A program made the translations under genes and the position numbers. 64,000 nt of DNA, taken from assembly GCA_963726435.1 (NCBI GenBank), contig CAVSCJ010000006.1:496001-560000 (forward strand), given 5' to 3'. Below the pieces are notes generated by a model that was not told where the DNA came from, made no database searches, and saw only the letters and a program-made list of their open reading frames with translations. The DNA is from PALSA-660 sp963726435 (GTDB taxonomy: Bacteria; Actinomycetota; Coriobacteriia; Anaerosomatales; PALSA-660). Below, one piece after another: positions 34,777 through 43,290 of this stretch; the first letter of the stretch is position 1, and every line of letters starts with the position of its first letter.

Positions 34777-35058
34777 TTGCATGTGCTTGGACCGAGGGTT
34801 CTCGGGCAGCAGCGTTATCAGCGCGACCCACGCGCCGTCCAAGCGCTGATCGTAGGAGTAGGAGACGCGTCCGCGCGTCTCGCGCCGCAGTTCCATCTGG
34901 TAGCCAAGCCCGGCGGGCTCGGAGTCGGTGATCACCACTATCGTCTCGGTCGCACCCAGCGCGAGCAGCTGGTCGACGGTCGCCATCACCAGAGGGCGGC
35001 GCAGCGCGGGGGTCAGCGCCCTGATGTCTAGAACGAGCCGCGGCCCTTGGACGGACAC
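34759..35058 (-). CDS. DUF2249 domain-containing protein
   Basis: 99-residue single-domain protein of the DUF2249 type: VLDIRALTPALRRPLVMATVDQLL, then TIVVITDSEPAGLGYQMELR with the histidine of the usual PxxL-like turn replaced (described only in outline). It ends MQLDDSL. Such domains are small TusA/SirA-like folds associated with redox or metal metabolism. GTG 35058 has ggagg 6 nt upstream, better than longer in-frame starts that read through non-coding text. A hairpin (gccgcgcc/ggcgcggc, 35082-35101) lies in its leader. Confidence 0.7.
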   Translation of the reverse strand: MSVQGPRLVLDIRALTPALRRPLVMATVDQLLALGATETIVVITDSEPAGLGYQMELRRETRGRVSYSYDQRLDGAWVALITLLPENPRSKHMQLDDSL

Positions 35059-35643
35059 TCCACACCTCCGTGACACCTGTGGCCGCGCCCCCCGGCGCGG
35101 CGTGCCACGAATGATACGACAAACCAGCCGAATGCCCGCCACGGCCGGGTGAACATTGGGAACGAACATAGAAGGAAGCCCTGCGACCGGCGAATGGGTA
35201 TTGTGCCCACAGTCACGAAGCCGCAGACTTCTTGGGAGGTAGGTCGCGACAATCCGGTGTCGTGAGGGGCGATGACGATCCTGGTCCACGTCGGTCGGCT
35301 GGGCTTCCGACAGCGCGTTGGCGTTCGCGCTGTTCGGACCGCGCCTCGCGCCCTCTTCGCGGCTTGAACCGGCTCTGGGGCAGGTCTGCCCTCCGGTGCG
35401 GAGCCGCGTCCCATGGTTCTCGGCTCGTCCCGACACGACGCCACCTCATCCCGCCTGAATGTGGGCGCGAGGGACGGAGTTCTCGTGTCGTGACGCGCAT
35501 ACTGCGTCAGCCGGTGTTCGACTGCGAAGGAAGGAGGGCCCGGGGTCGGTTCCGCGAAACGCCATGCCCCGAAGGGCAGGCGCGCCGGAATCAGTGAGTG
35601 TCGTTTCGTCGGTTCTTTTCGTCAACGCAAGGAGGTGTATGGG
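35059..35643. other. 585-nt intergenic region upstream of the hydrogenase operon
   Basis: No convincing coding frame. It must hold the promoters for the DUF2249 gene (minus) and the hydrogenase operon (plus), but I could not pick a clear -35/-10 pair for either. Visible structures: the leader hairpin at 35082-35101, and a 45-nt imperfect hairpin at 35548-35592 (7, 3 and 5 bp stacked stems) just before the hydrogenase ribosome-binding site. Confidence 0.6.
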
Positions 35644-36828
35644 ATGGCGCAAGAAGCGCGCGCTGAGTTCTCCGAACTCCTCGCCGCGCGGGGCGTGTCA
35701 CGTCGTGACTTCCTGAAGTACTGCGGATCGATCGCAGCACTTCTCGGGATGTCTGAGATGTACGCCCCGCAGATCGCTGCAGCCGTGCAGGCAGCCGCAC
35801 TGCAGCCGGCTCTGTGGATGGCTCATGGCTTGTGCACGGGCTGCACGGAATCGATGGCCCAGGTCGATACTCCTGACGTCCCGACGGTGGTCCTCGACCT
35901 TCTCTCGATCAACTACTGGGAGACGGTCATGGCCGCTGCTGGCACTCAGGCGGAGGCGAATGTAGCCGCCACGGTCGCAAAGGGCGGCTACGTCGTGGTC
36001 ATCGAGGGTTCCGTGATGCTCGGCCAGGGCGGGAACGTCCTGCGAGTCGGTGGCAAGACCGGCATCGAGGAACTCAAGGAGGTCCTGCCGAAGGCGGCAG
36101 CTGTCATCGCAGTGGGCTCGTGCGCTGTCGACGGCGGATGGGTAGCCGGCAAGCCGAATCCCGCAGAGGCGACCGGTGTAACGAAGTTCTGCGCCGACAA
36201 CGGCATCAAGGTTCCCGTCATCAACCTGCCGACGTGCCCGGTCAACCCCGAGTGGGTCGTGGCCATGCTCGTCGATGTCCTGCTGATGGGACAGCTGGCC
36301 GACGGTTCGATCCTGAAGAAGCTGGACGACCAGGGTCGTCCGAAGCTGATCTTCGGCTCGACGATCCACGACAACTGTCCCCGTCGCGGCCACTTCGAGA
36401 ACGGCGAGTTCGTGGTGTTCGGAAGTGCCACCCAGGCCGCCGACGAAGCGGCCGGCTGGTGCCTGTACCAGATGGGCTGCAAGGGCCCGCAGACCTACAC
36501 GAACTGCCCGCTGGTGCGGTGGAACCACCGTGCATCCTGGTGCGTCGAGGCCGGATCGCCCTGCATCGGCTGTGGCACCTCCAACTCGCTCACAGGCGGC
36601 CCCGGCAACTGGGTCGACGCGGGCACGCCGTTCCTCGATCGCACGGCGAACGTCCGGCTTCCGGGCATCGGCGGGGTCCAGCCGTCGACCGTCGGCGCGG
36701 TCGTCGGTGGCGTCGCTGCTGTAGGTCTCATCGCCCACGGCATCGGCTCCGCGGCCAAGGGTCGCGTCAAGGGCGTCCCGACCGAATCCCAGAAGGTCTA
36801 CGACGCGAAGAAGGGAGGCGATAAGTAG
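35644..36828 (+). CDS. hyaA: [NiFe]-family hydrogenase small subunit, Tat-exported
   Basis: 394-residue electron-transfer subunit of an uptake hydrogenase. A twin-arginine signal SRRDFLKYCGS (R20, R21) directs folded export of the heterodimer. Cluster ligands are visible: proximal C64 and C67 in GLCTGCTES, then GSCAVDGG and LPTCPVNP; medial/distal ligands in HDNCPRRGHF, WCLYQMGCKG and WCVEAGSPCIGC. A C-terminal hydrophobic helix (VGAVVGGVAAVGLIAHGIG) probably anchors it near cytochrome b. ATG 35644 has AAGGAGG with 8-nt spacing. It overlaps hyaB by 1 nt. Confidence 0.95.
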   Translation: MAQEARAEFSELLAARGVSRRDFLKYCGSIAALLGMSEMYAPQIAAAVQAAALQPALWMAHGLCTGCTESMAQVDTPDVPTVVLDLLSINYWETVMAAAGTQAEANVAATVAKGGYVVVIEGSVMLGQGGNVLRVGGKTGIEELKEVLPKAAAVIAVGSCAVDGGWVAGKPNPAEATGVTKFCADNGIKVPVINLPTCPVNPEWVVAMLVDVLLMGQLADGSILKKLDDQGRPKLIFGSTIHDNCPRRGHFENGEFVVFGSATQAADEAAGWCLYQMGCKGPQTYTNCPLVRWNHRASWCVEAGSPCIGCGTSNSLTGGPGNWVDAGTPFLDRTANVRLPGIGGVQPSTVGAVVGGVAAVGLIAHGIGSAAKGRVKGVPTESQKVYDAKKGGDK

Positions 36829-38459
36829 TGGCACTGGTAACCATTGACCCCATCACCCGCATCGAAGGTCACCTCCGCGTCGACGTCGAAGTCGACAACG
36901 GCGTGGTCAAGGATGCTTGGGTCTCCGGCGGTCTATACCGCGGCATGGAGACTGTCCTGCTGGGCCGTGCCCCGTCTGACGCCTACTACGTCGCGCAGCG
37001 CATCTGCGGCGTGTGCCCGATCCCGCACGGCCATGCTTCGACGATGGGCTCTGAGCAGGCGCTGGGGATCAAGATCCCGAACAACGCACGGATCATCCGC
37101 AACATCATCGAAGGCGCCGAGTCTCTGCACAGCCACATCCTGTGGTTCTACACCCTGACGGCTCTCGACTACGTCGACGTCGTCTCGGCACTGTCCGCGA
37201 ACATCGCCGACACCTACGCTCTCGCCGCGGCTGCCGGCACGTCCACGGCGGACTTCGGTGCGATCCAGACGCGCCTCAAGGCCTTCGTGGCTGGCGGCCA
37301 GCTCTCGATCTTCACCAACGGCTACTGGGGTCACCCGGCGATGATCCTGCCGCCGGAACTGAACCTCATCGCGGTCGCGCACTACCTCGAGGCCCTCGAC
37401 ATGCAGTCCGAGGCCGCTGCGATCATCGCAGTCATGGGCGGGAAGTTCCCGCACTTCATGACCTCGCTGCCCGGCGGCACGGTCTGGATCCCGACCGAGG
37501 AGAAGCTCGACGACATCTACTTCAGGTGGCAGAAGGTCCGCGACTGGATCGCGAACACGATGATCCCCGACACGGTCGCCATCGCGAAGCAGTACATCGG
37601 CGCCGCGGCCTACGGCAAGGGCGTCGGCAACTTCCTGGCGTGGGGTGTCTTCGACACCGCGGACTTCGATCCGAAGAAGCGCGTGCTTCCGCGCGGCGCT
37701 CTCGTCGGCGGGCTCACTCCGTCCGATCCGAAGCCGGAAGCCATCAAGGAGTACATCGACCACTCGTGGTACGACTCCGGCGACGGTCTCAACCCCTCCG
37801 TGGGCGAGACCAAGGCCAAGTTCGACAAGTACGACACTGCGGCCAAGTACTCCTGGGTCAAGGCCCCGCGCCTGGACGACAAGCCCATGGAGGTCGGTCC
37901 CCTGGCCCGCATGCTGGTCGCGTACGTGGCCGGCGTTCCCGGTGTCAAGACGCTCGTCGACTCCACGCTCGCCGCACTCGGCGTGCCCGGCAAGCCCGAG
38001 GTCCTGCTCTCGCTCCTCGGCAGGGTCGGCGCCCGCAACCTCGAGGCGATGTTCATCGCCGACGAGATGGGCAAGTGGATCGGCGAGCTCATCGCCGCGG
38101 TGAAGGGTGGAGATTCCAAGTACTTCGCCGAGCCCACCAGGGACACGGGCGAAGGCGCGGGCCTCTGGGAGGCGCCGCGTGGCGCTCTCGGCCACTGGGT
38201 CAACGTCAAGGGCGGCAAGATCGCCAACTACCAGGTCGTGTCCCCGTCCACGTGGGACTGCTCGCCACGCGACAAGAACGGCGTCCGCGGTCCGATGGAA
38301 GAGGCGCTCGTGGGTACGCCGATCGCCGACGCCACCAAGCCTCTCGAAGCGCTGCGCATCGTGCACAGCTTCGATCCTTGACTCGGGTGCGGGGTTCACG
38401 TGATTGAACCCAAGACAGGCAAGCAGTCGTTTGTGATGTCCACGCCCACTGGCAGGTGA
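36828..38459 (+). CDS. hyaB: [NiFeSe] hydrogenase large subunit, selenoprotein (Sec518 at in-frame TGA)
   Basis: Catalytic subunit; 543 residues if TGA 38379-38381 is read as selenocysteine. The N-terminal Ni motif RICGVCPIPHG (C60, C63) is intact. The second motif, which supplies the other two nickel ligands in DPCxxCxxH, would be missing with a conventional stop (protein ends HSFDP). Reading through gives DP-U-LGCGVHVIEPKTGK and so on, ending STPTGR before TGA 38457-38459. The 19 residues after His524 match a cleavable maturation tail. The final stop overlaps the cytochrome b ATG as TGATG. A SECIS-like hairpin follows the TGA. GTG start overlaps the hyaA stop. Sec biosynthesis genes are not in the window. 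Confidence 0.9.
38379..38411 (+). promoter_or_regulatory. Selenocysteine codon and candidate bacterial SECIS hairpin
   Basis: TGA (38379-38381) is followed after 10 nt by a 7-bp perfect stem, gggttca (38392-38398) with tgaaccc (38405-38411), closing a 6-nt loop cgtgat. The loop has a G in its first two positions and begins 17 nt after the TGA. Both features agree with the published bacterial SECIS consensus as I recall it (loop 16-37 nt from UGA, G in the first two loop bases). Confidence 0.75.
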
Positions 38460-39112
38460 TGCAGATGTCTCACGAAGGACACTACCGTGAGGCGCACCCG
38501 TTGATCTTCGTGTTCACGCACTGGATCAACCTGCTGTGCATGATCGGGCTGGCGTTCACGGGCTTCTACATCCACTATCCGTTCTTCGCCGGCTTCATGT
38601 ATGGAGCGCGGTCCATCCACTTCGTGCTGATGTTCGTCCTGCTGATCAACCTGACTTCGCGCATCATCCTGGCCTTCTGGGTAAAGGACGCGAACCAGCT
38701 TGGTACGCGCAAGGTCGACGTCGACATCAAGAACTGGCTGCCGCAGGAGGAGAACAAGCATCAGTTCTGGGAGACGGTGAAGTACTACACGTTCTTCCGC
38801 AACACTCGCGTGATCTCGGCCAAGTACGGTGCACTCCAGAAGATGGCATACCTGGCGACACCGTTGTTGACCCTGTTCATGGCGTACACCGGCTTCGCGA
38901 TCTACACGCCGGCGCACTCTTGGGGGATCTGGCCGTTCTTCGCGGCGGGTGTCGGCTTCTTCGGAGGCGACATGGGCATCAGGATCGCTCACTATTTCGG
39001 CATGTGGGCGATCATCCTGTTCACGATGGTCCACGCGTACCTCGCGGCCATCGACGGCTTCAAGCCGCTGTGGGGACTCATCTTCCTTTGGAGAGAGACG
39101 CCGGAGAGCTGA
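38459..39112 (+). CDS. hyaC: Hydrogenase b-type cytochrome subunit
   Basis: 217-residue membrane protein of the Ni/Fe-hydrogenase cytochrome b family. It has four main helices: FVFTHWINLLCMIGLAFTGF, FVLMFVLLINLTSRIILAFW, MAYLATPLLTLFMAYTGFAI and HYFGMWAIILFTMVHAYLAAI. Heme histidines are plausible in THWIN, ARSIHFVL, RIAHYFGMW and MVHAYLA. It would accept electrons from the small subunit and pass them to quinone. The ATG overlaps the recoded hyaB stop as TGATG; nearby GTG 38456 and ATG 38465 are alternatives. It ends the operon, before a clear terminator. Confidence 0.93.
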   Translation: MQMSHEGHYREAHPLIFVFTHWINLLCMIGLAFTGFYIHYPFFAGFMYGARSIHFVLMFVLLINLTSRIILAFWVKDANQLGTRKVDVDIKNWLPQEENKHQFWETVKYYTFFRNTRVISAKYGALQKMAYLATPLLTLFMAYTGFAIYTPAHSWGIWPFFAAGVGFFGGDMGIRIAHYFGMWAIILFTMVHAYLAAIDGFKPLWGLIFLWRETPES

Positions 39113-39156
39113 TCGTAACTGCTGGAGCGTCGCTGTCGCAGCGTCGCCCGGCGGAT

Positions 39157-39189
39157 GAGAACCCGGGGGCCGACGGCTCCCGGGTTCTC
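39157..39189 (+). terminator. Terminator of the hydrogenase operon
   Basis: 11-bp perfect stem gagaacccggg/cccgggttctc, 44 nt after hyaC, followed by cttatgtc with few Ts. Confidence 0.65.
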
Positions 39190-39324
39190 CTTATGTCGCC
39201 CCGAATACAGGAATCCCGCTCTTCTGGTCGAATGACGTGGGTGTGACATTGACTTGCGCGCCGGCACGCGACCGTCATTGCTCGCATCGGTCCAGGCGAC
39301 GGGGTCTTTGAGCACTCTTGGGGG

Positions 39325-40648
39325 ATGATCATGCTCGCCGAACGCGCACTCACCGCTGTCATGCGCCCTCTCAGCCGGTGGTATACGTCGCACGGCCCTG
39401 TAGACGATGCGCGGATCCCGGCACCCGTTCCGGGTCAGACTTACCTCCTCTATGCGCACGTCCCGTTCTGCGAGCGGCTGTGCACCTACTGCTCGTTCAA
39501 CCGCTTCCTCTTCAACGAGGACATCGCGGTTCGCTACTTCGCGGATCTGAGAGAAGAGATGCGGGTCGCTGCAAGCCTCGGATACCATTTCGGTTCCCTA
39601 TACGTCGGCGGCGGCACGCCCACGATCCTCGTGGACGAGTTGTGCCGGACCATCGACCTGGCGCGTGAGCTCTTCCACATCCGCGAGGTCTCCGCCGAGA
39701 CGAGCCCGAATCAGATCGGACCGGAGCTCGCCGAGCAGCTCGAGGGCCGCGTGGACCGCATGTCCGTGGGCGTCCAGAGCTTCGACGACAAGCTGCTGCG
39801 ACAGATGGACCGCTACGACAAGTACGGGTCCGGGCGGGACCTGTTCAGGATCGTCTCCGAGAGCCGCGACCTCTTCCACTCGCTCAACGTGGACATGATC
39901 TTCAACTTCCCGTCGCAGACAGAGGCGATGCTGCGCCGCGATGCCCGGCTGCTCAAGGAGACCGGCTGCAACCAGACGACGTTCTATCCTTTGATGGCCT
40001 CGCCCCAGCAAAGGCGTGCGCTCTCGCAGCAGATCGGGCACGTGGACATGACCCGCGAGAGACGGTTCTACGACGTCATCGACGAGGACCTCTCCAGCGA
40101 CTTCCAGCATTCGAGCGCGTGGACGTTCTCGAAGGAGAAGGGCGGAATGATCGACGAGTACATCGTCGACTACCCCGAGTACCTGGGGATCGGCTCCGGA
40201 GCCCAGTCGTTCCTGGACGGGCGTCTGTACACGAACACCTTCTCGTTGAACGACTACTCCGACCGTGTCCGTTCGGGGCGCCTCTCCGTGACCCAGGTGG
40301 GCCGCAAGTACTCTCACCTCGACATGATGCGCTACCGTTTCGTGACCGATCTCTTCGGCCTTCGGTTGGACAAGCGCAGGTTCCTCGCCGATTTCTCCAC
40401 ATCCGTGGAGCGGGGCCTGTGGGGGGAGGTCAGCGTTCATGCGAGCGGTAGGCGCCTTCGACCGCGACGATGCCGAGTGCTTCACGCTCACGCGAACCGG
40501 GCGCTACCTGCTCATCGTGATGATGCGCGAGATGCTGACGGGCTCCAACCGCTTGCGGGACGAGGCGCGCGCGGCCCTACCCGCACATGAGCGCGCGCTG
40601 CTACTCGACGGGGTGCCGACCCGGGCTGCGACCGCGCTCGCGGGATAG
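39325..40648 (+). CDS. HemN/HemW-like radical SAM protein; apparent frameshift
   Basis: Coproporphyrinogen III oxidase-family radical SAM protein. The cluster motif is CERLCTYCSF (C-x3-C-x2-C), followed by YVGGGTPTIL and SVGVQSFDDKLLRQMDR, typical of the family. The region GIGSGAQSFLDG and MMRYRFVTDLFGL matches the HemN-type C-terminal domain. The frame breaks at a run of six Gs (40421-40426); with one G fewer it reads LWGRSAFMRAVGAFDRDDAE and ends at 40648 (440 residues). It could be HemW-like or a heme-utilisation enzyme rather than true HemN. ATG 39331 is an alternative start. Confidence 0.75.
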
Positions 40649-40718
40649 CGACCGACGCCCGCGTCCCCTGCGCTAGAATCGGCGCCACCCGAGCTCGAAC
40701 CCGCGAGGAGGCCCACCG

Positions 40719-41282
40719 TTGGACGCCGAACGCATCACCGTCATGGGGATCGGCAACCCCTTGATGATGGACGAGGGCGTGGGTGTGCGAGTCATGGAGA
40801 TCATGATGGCAACCATGCGCTTCCCCGAGAACGTGACCCTGATCGACGCCGGCACCATGGGCATGAGCATCCTGAACCTGTTTCGGGAGTGTGACTACCT
40901 GCTCGTCGTCGACGCCGTCGATGGCACGGGAGAGCCTCCGGGCACCATCGTGCGCCTCTCGCCCGAGGATCTCGCTCCCAACCAGGTCAAGCACTCGCTG
41001 CACGACATCCGGCTCGTGGACGTCCTGGAGGCGGCGATGCTGATGGGTAACCGGCCGCGGGCCGACTGCATCGGCGTCCAGATCGCCGACATGAGCAGGG
41101 TGGAGATCGGGCTGACCCCCGCAGTGGAAGCGGCGTTGCCGCTCGCCGTCGCCGCGACGCTCGAGGTGCTCGCCGAACACGGCGTGACTCCGGGACTCGC
41201 GGAGGGCGCGTCCTTCGAAGGCGGCGTGCTGGAGGCCATCCGCACGTTCACCGCCGCTCCAGAACCTTTTCAGGACGCCTAG
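40719..41282 (+). CDS. hyaD: Hydrogenase maturation endopeptidase (HyaD/HybD family, M52)
   Basis: 187-residue protease that removes the C-terminal tail of the large subunit after nickel insertion. Family motifs are VMGIGNPLMMDEGVGVRV with the acidic Ni-ligand position, LLVVDAVDG with the second acidic ligand, and QVKHSLHDI carrying the His ligand. The start is TTG 40719, with gaggagg 7 nt upstream. The protein lies 1.6 kb after hyaC, so HyaB is its likely substrate, which here would carry selenocysteine. It converges with the transketolase gene with a 4-nt overlap. Confidence 0.9.
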   Translation: MDAERITVMGIGNPLMMDEGVGVRVMEIMMATMRFPENVTLIDAGTMGMSILNLFRECDYLLVVDAVDGTGEPPGTIVRLSPEDLAPNQVKHSLHDIRLVDVLEAAMLMGNRPRADCIGVQIADMSRVEIGLTPAVEAALPLAVAATLEVLAEHGVTPGLAEGASFEGGVLEAIRTFTAAPEPFQDA

Positions 41283-43210
41283 GCGCCCGGCCGGTCCCGC
41301 AGCGCCGCCCTCAGTGCCGTGGCGATGCCCTTCGCGTCCAGCCCCTCGCGCGCGTAGAGGTCTCGCGCCGTTCCCGAGGTGCGGTAGCCGTCGACCCCGA
41401 TCCGCAACAGCTGGACAGCGCGACCGTGGAGAGCGAGCCATTCGGCCACGGATGCCCCGAGCCCCGTTCTCACGTTGTGGTCCTCCACCGTGATCACTAC
41501 CGGCGCGGCCGTCAGACGCTCCATCGCTTCCTCGTCGAGGGAGAGCGGACAGGAGACGACCGCGACCGCCACGTGCAGCCCGTCTGCGACGAGTGCGTCC
41601 GCGGCGTCCACGGCGGCCCAGGATGGCGTGCCCATGACCACGAGCGAAGCGTCGTCTCCCTCTCGCACCGTGTCGATCGCCCCGTACTCGAACGAGTAGT
41701 CCCCCGCGAAGAAGGGGTCGCCGGCTGCATCGGTTATGACAGGGATCTTGCTGCGACCCATGGCGACGGCGACGCAGCCGGGCATCTCCACCGCGGCTCG
41801 AACGGCGCGATCGGTCTGGTTGGGGTCGGCCGGGACGATCACCCTCCATCCGAACATGTTGCGCAGAGCGCCCACGTAGTCGATGCAGTGGTGTGTCCTG
41901 CCGTCCTCGCCCACATCGAGCCCGCAATGGGTGAGCGCCAGCTTCAGCCCCGCATTGTTGATGTCGTTGAGGCGCTGCTGGTTGTAGACCTCGTCGAGGC
42001 CGAACACCCCGAAGTCCGCCCAGAAGGCCAGCACCCCGTTCACGGACGCCGCCCCGGAGGCTACGGCGACGTTGTTCTCCCCGACGCCGCACTCGATGTA
42101 GGCGTTGGGCCGCACTCTCGCGAACTCGCCCGTCTTGACCGAGTTCATCAGGTCGCAATCGAACACCGCGATCGGCAGGTCGGGGTTGGCGACGGCGATG
42201 TCGGCCAGCGCGGCGCCCCACGCCGAGCGGTCGTCGGTGTCGTGGTCGCGCGTGTAGGTATGCGGCTCGCCCGTCGCTGTAGTGGTCACCGTCACCGGCG
42301 GTGCGGCCGGCACCGTGATGGGCGGCGATGGACGGCGCGCCCTCGCCCGATCGAGCCATTCGGTTCCGAAGCCGAGCTCGGCCATCGCACGCGCGTACTC
42401 GTCGGCCGTCAGCCCGCGGCCATGGAACTCCGGGTCGTCCTCCATGAAGGAGACTCCCCGCCCGATAACCGTGTGAGCCAGCACCGCGTGCGGGCGGAGG
42501 TCGTCGGCGCGCGCGGCCTGGAGAGCGGCGTAGAGCGCGGCGGTGTCGTGACCGTCGACGTCTGTCACGCTCCAACCGTCCGCGGCGAAGCAGGCGGCCA
42601 CGTCCACCGGCATGATCTCCGCGGTGTGACCCGAGATCTGCGCGCGGTTGAGGTCGACCACCACCGTAAGGTCGCAGAGGGCGTACTTGGCCGCCAGGCG
42701 CCTTGCCTCCCCGACCTGCCCCTTCATCTGCTCGGCATCGGACATCCCCACGTAGGTGTGCCACCGCTTGCCGGTCAGCCTCGCGGCGATGGCGGATCCA
42801 ACGCCGGCAGACAGGCCCTGCCCGAGGTTGCCGCTCGACCATTCGACGCCCGGCACGGAGCGCTCGACGTGACCTTCGAAGATCGATCCGGCCTGCCGGA
42901 AGTGGGCCACCGCGTCCTCGAGTTCGAAGAACCCGTTGTCCGCGAGCGCGCAGTAGACGCCCGGCGAGGTGTGCCCGTGGCTCACTACGATGCGATCGCG
43001 CGCCGGCCAGGCCGGCTCGTCCGGCCGCAACAGAGCGTAGCCGTAGAGCACCTGGTAGAACTCGAGGGAGGACATGGAACCGCCCGGGTGCCCCGAGGCG
43101 GCCAGTGTGGTCATCGTCAATATCGCGCCGCGAAGGACGCGCGCGCGTTCGGCGAGTCGGGTGACGTCGGCGGGATCGAGTCGGGACGCCTTGAAACCGC
43201 GGTCGGTCAC
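41279..43210 (-). CDS. tkt: Transketolase (single-chain, divergent TPP motif)
   Basis: 643-residue thiamine-diphosphate enzyme of the non-oxidative pentose phosphate pathway. The N-terminal domain has TLAASGHPGGSMSSLEFYQV and VVSHGHTSPGVYCAL. The usual GDGE-x-EGQ Mg/TPP motif appears as SDAEQMKGQ, keeping the Asp but not the glycines, with VVVDLNRAQ as the distal Asn. The pyrimidine domain has the catalytic Glu in ECGVGENNVAVASG. The C-terminal domain contains VEDHNVRTGLG. GTG start 43210 has gaaggag 6 nt upstream. It is monocistronic as far as visible. Confidence 0.88.
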   Translation of the reverse strand: MTDRGFKASRLDPADVTRLAERARVLRGAILTMTTLAASGHPGGSMSSLEFYQVLYGYALLRPDEPAWPARDRIVVSHGHTSPGVYCALADNGFFELEDAVAHFRQAGSIFEGHVERSVPGVEWSSGNLGQGLSAGVGSAIAARLTGKRWHTYVGMSDAEQMKGQVGEARRLAAKYALCDLTVVVDLNRAQISGHTAEIMPVDVAACFAADGWSVTDVDGHDTAALYAALQAARADDLRPHAVLAHTVIGRGVSFMEDDPEFHGRGLTADEYARAMAELGFGTEWLDRARARRPSPPITVPAAPPVTVTTTATGEPHTYTRDHDTDDRSAWGAALADIAVANPDLPIAVFDCDLMNSVKTGEFARVRPNAYIECGVGENNVAVASGAASVNGVLAFWADFGVFGLDEVYNQQRLNDINNAGLKLALTHCGLDVGEDGRTHHCIDYVGALRNMFGWRVIVPADPNQTDRAVRAAVEMPGCVAVAMGRSKIPVITDAAGDPFFAGDYSFEYGAIDTVREGDDASLVVMGTPSWAAVDAADALVADGLHVAVAVVSCPLSLDEEAMERLTAAPVVITVEDHNVRTGLGASVAEWLALHGRAVQLLRIGVDGYRTSGTARDLYAREGLDAKGIATALRAALRDRPGA

Positions 43211-43290
43211 TGCTGGCTCCTTCGATGGACTTCTCGTCGGGCGGAAGCGAGGCGCCTCACCTGACGAGTATGCCCGAGACGGAGCCTGCT

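Noticed and set aside
36828..38381. hyaB as a truncated or dead gene ending at TGA 38381
   Set aside because: The missing motif, tail, TGATG overlap and hairpin all fit recoding to selenocysteine much better than truncation.
40512..42842. 776-residue minus-strand frame over the protease and transketolase genes
   Set aside because: Out-of-frame shadow, with extreme Arg/Gly content and no domain; the overlapping real genes are clear.
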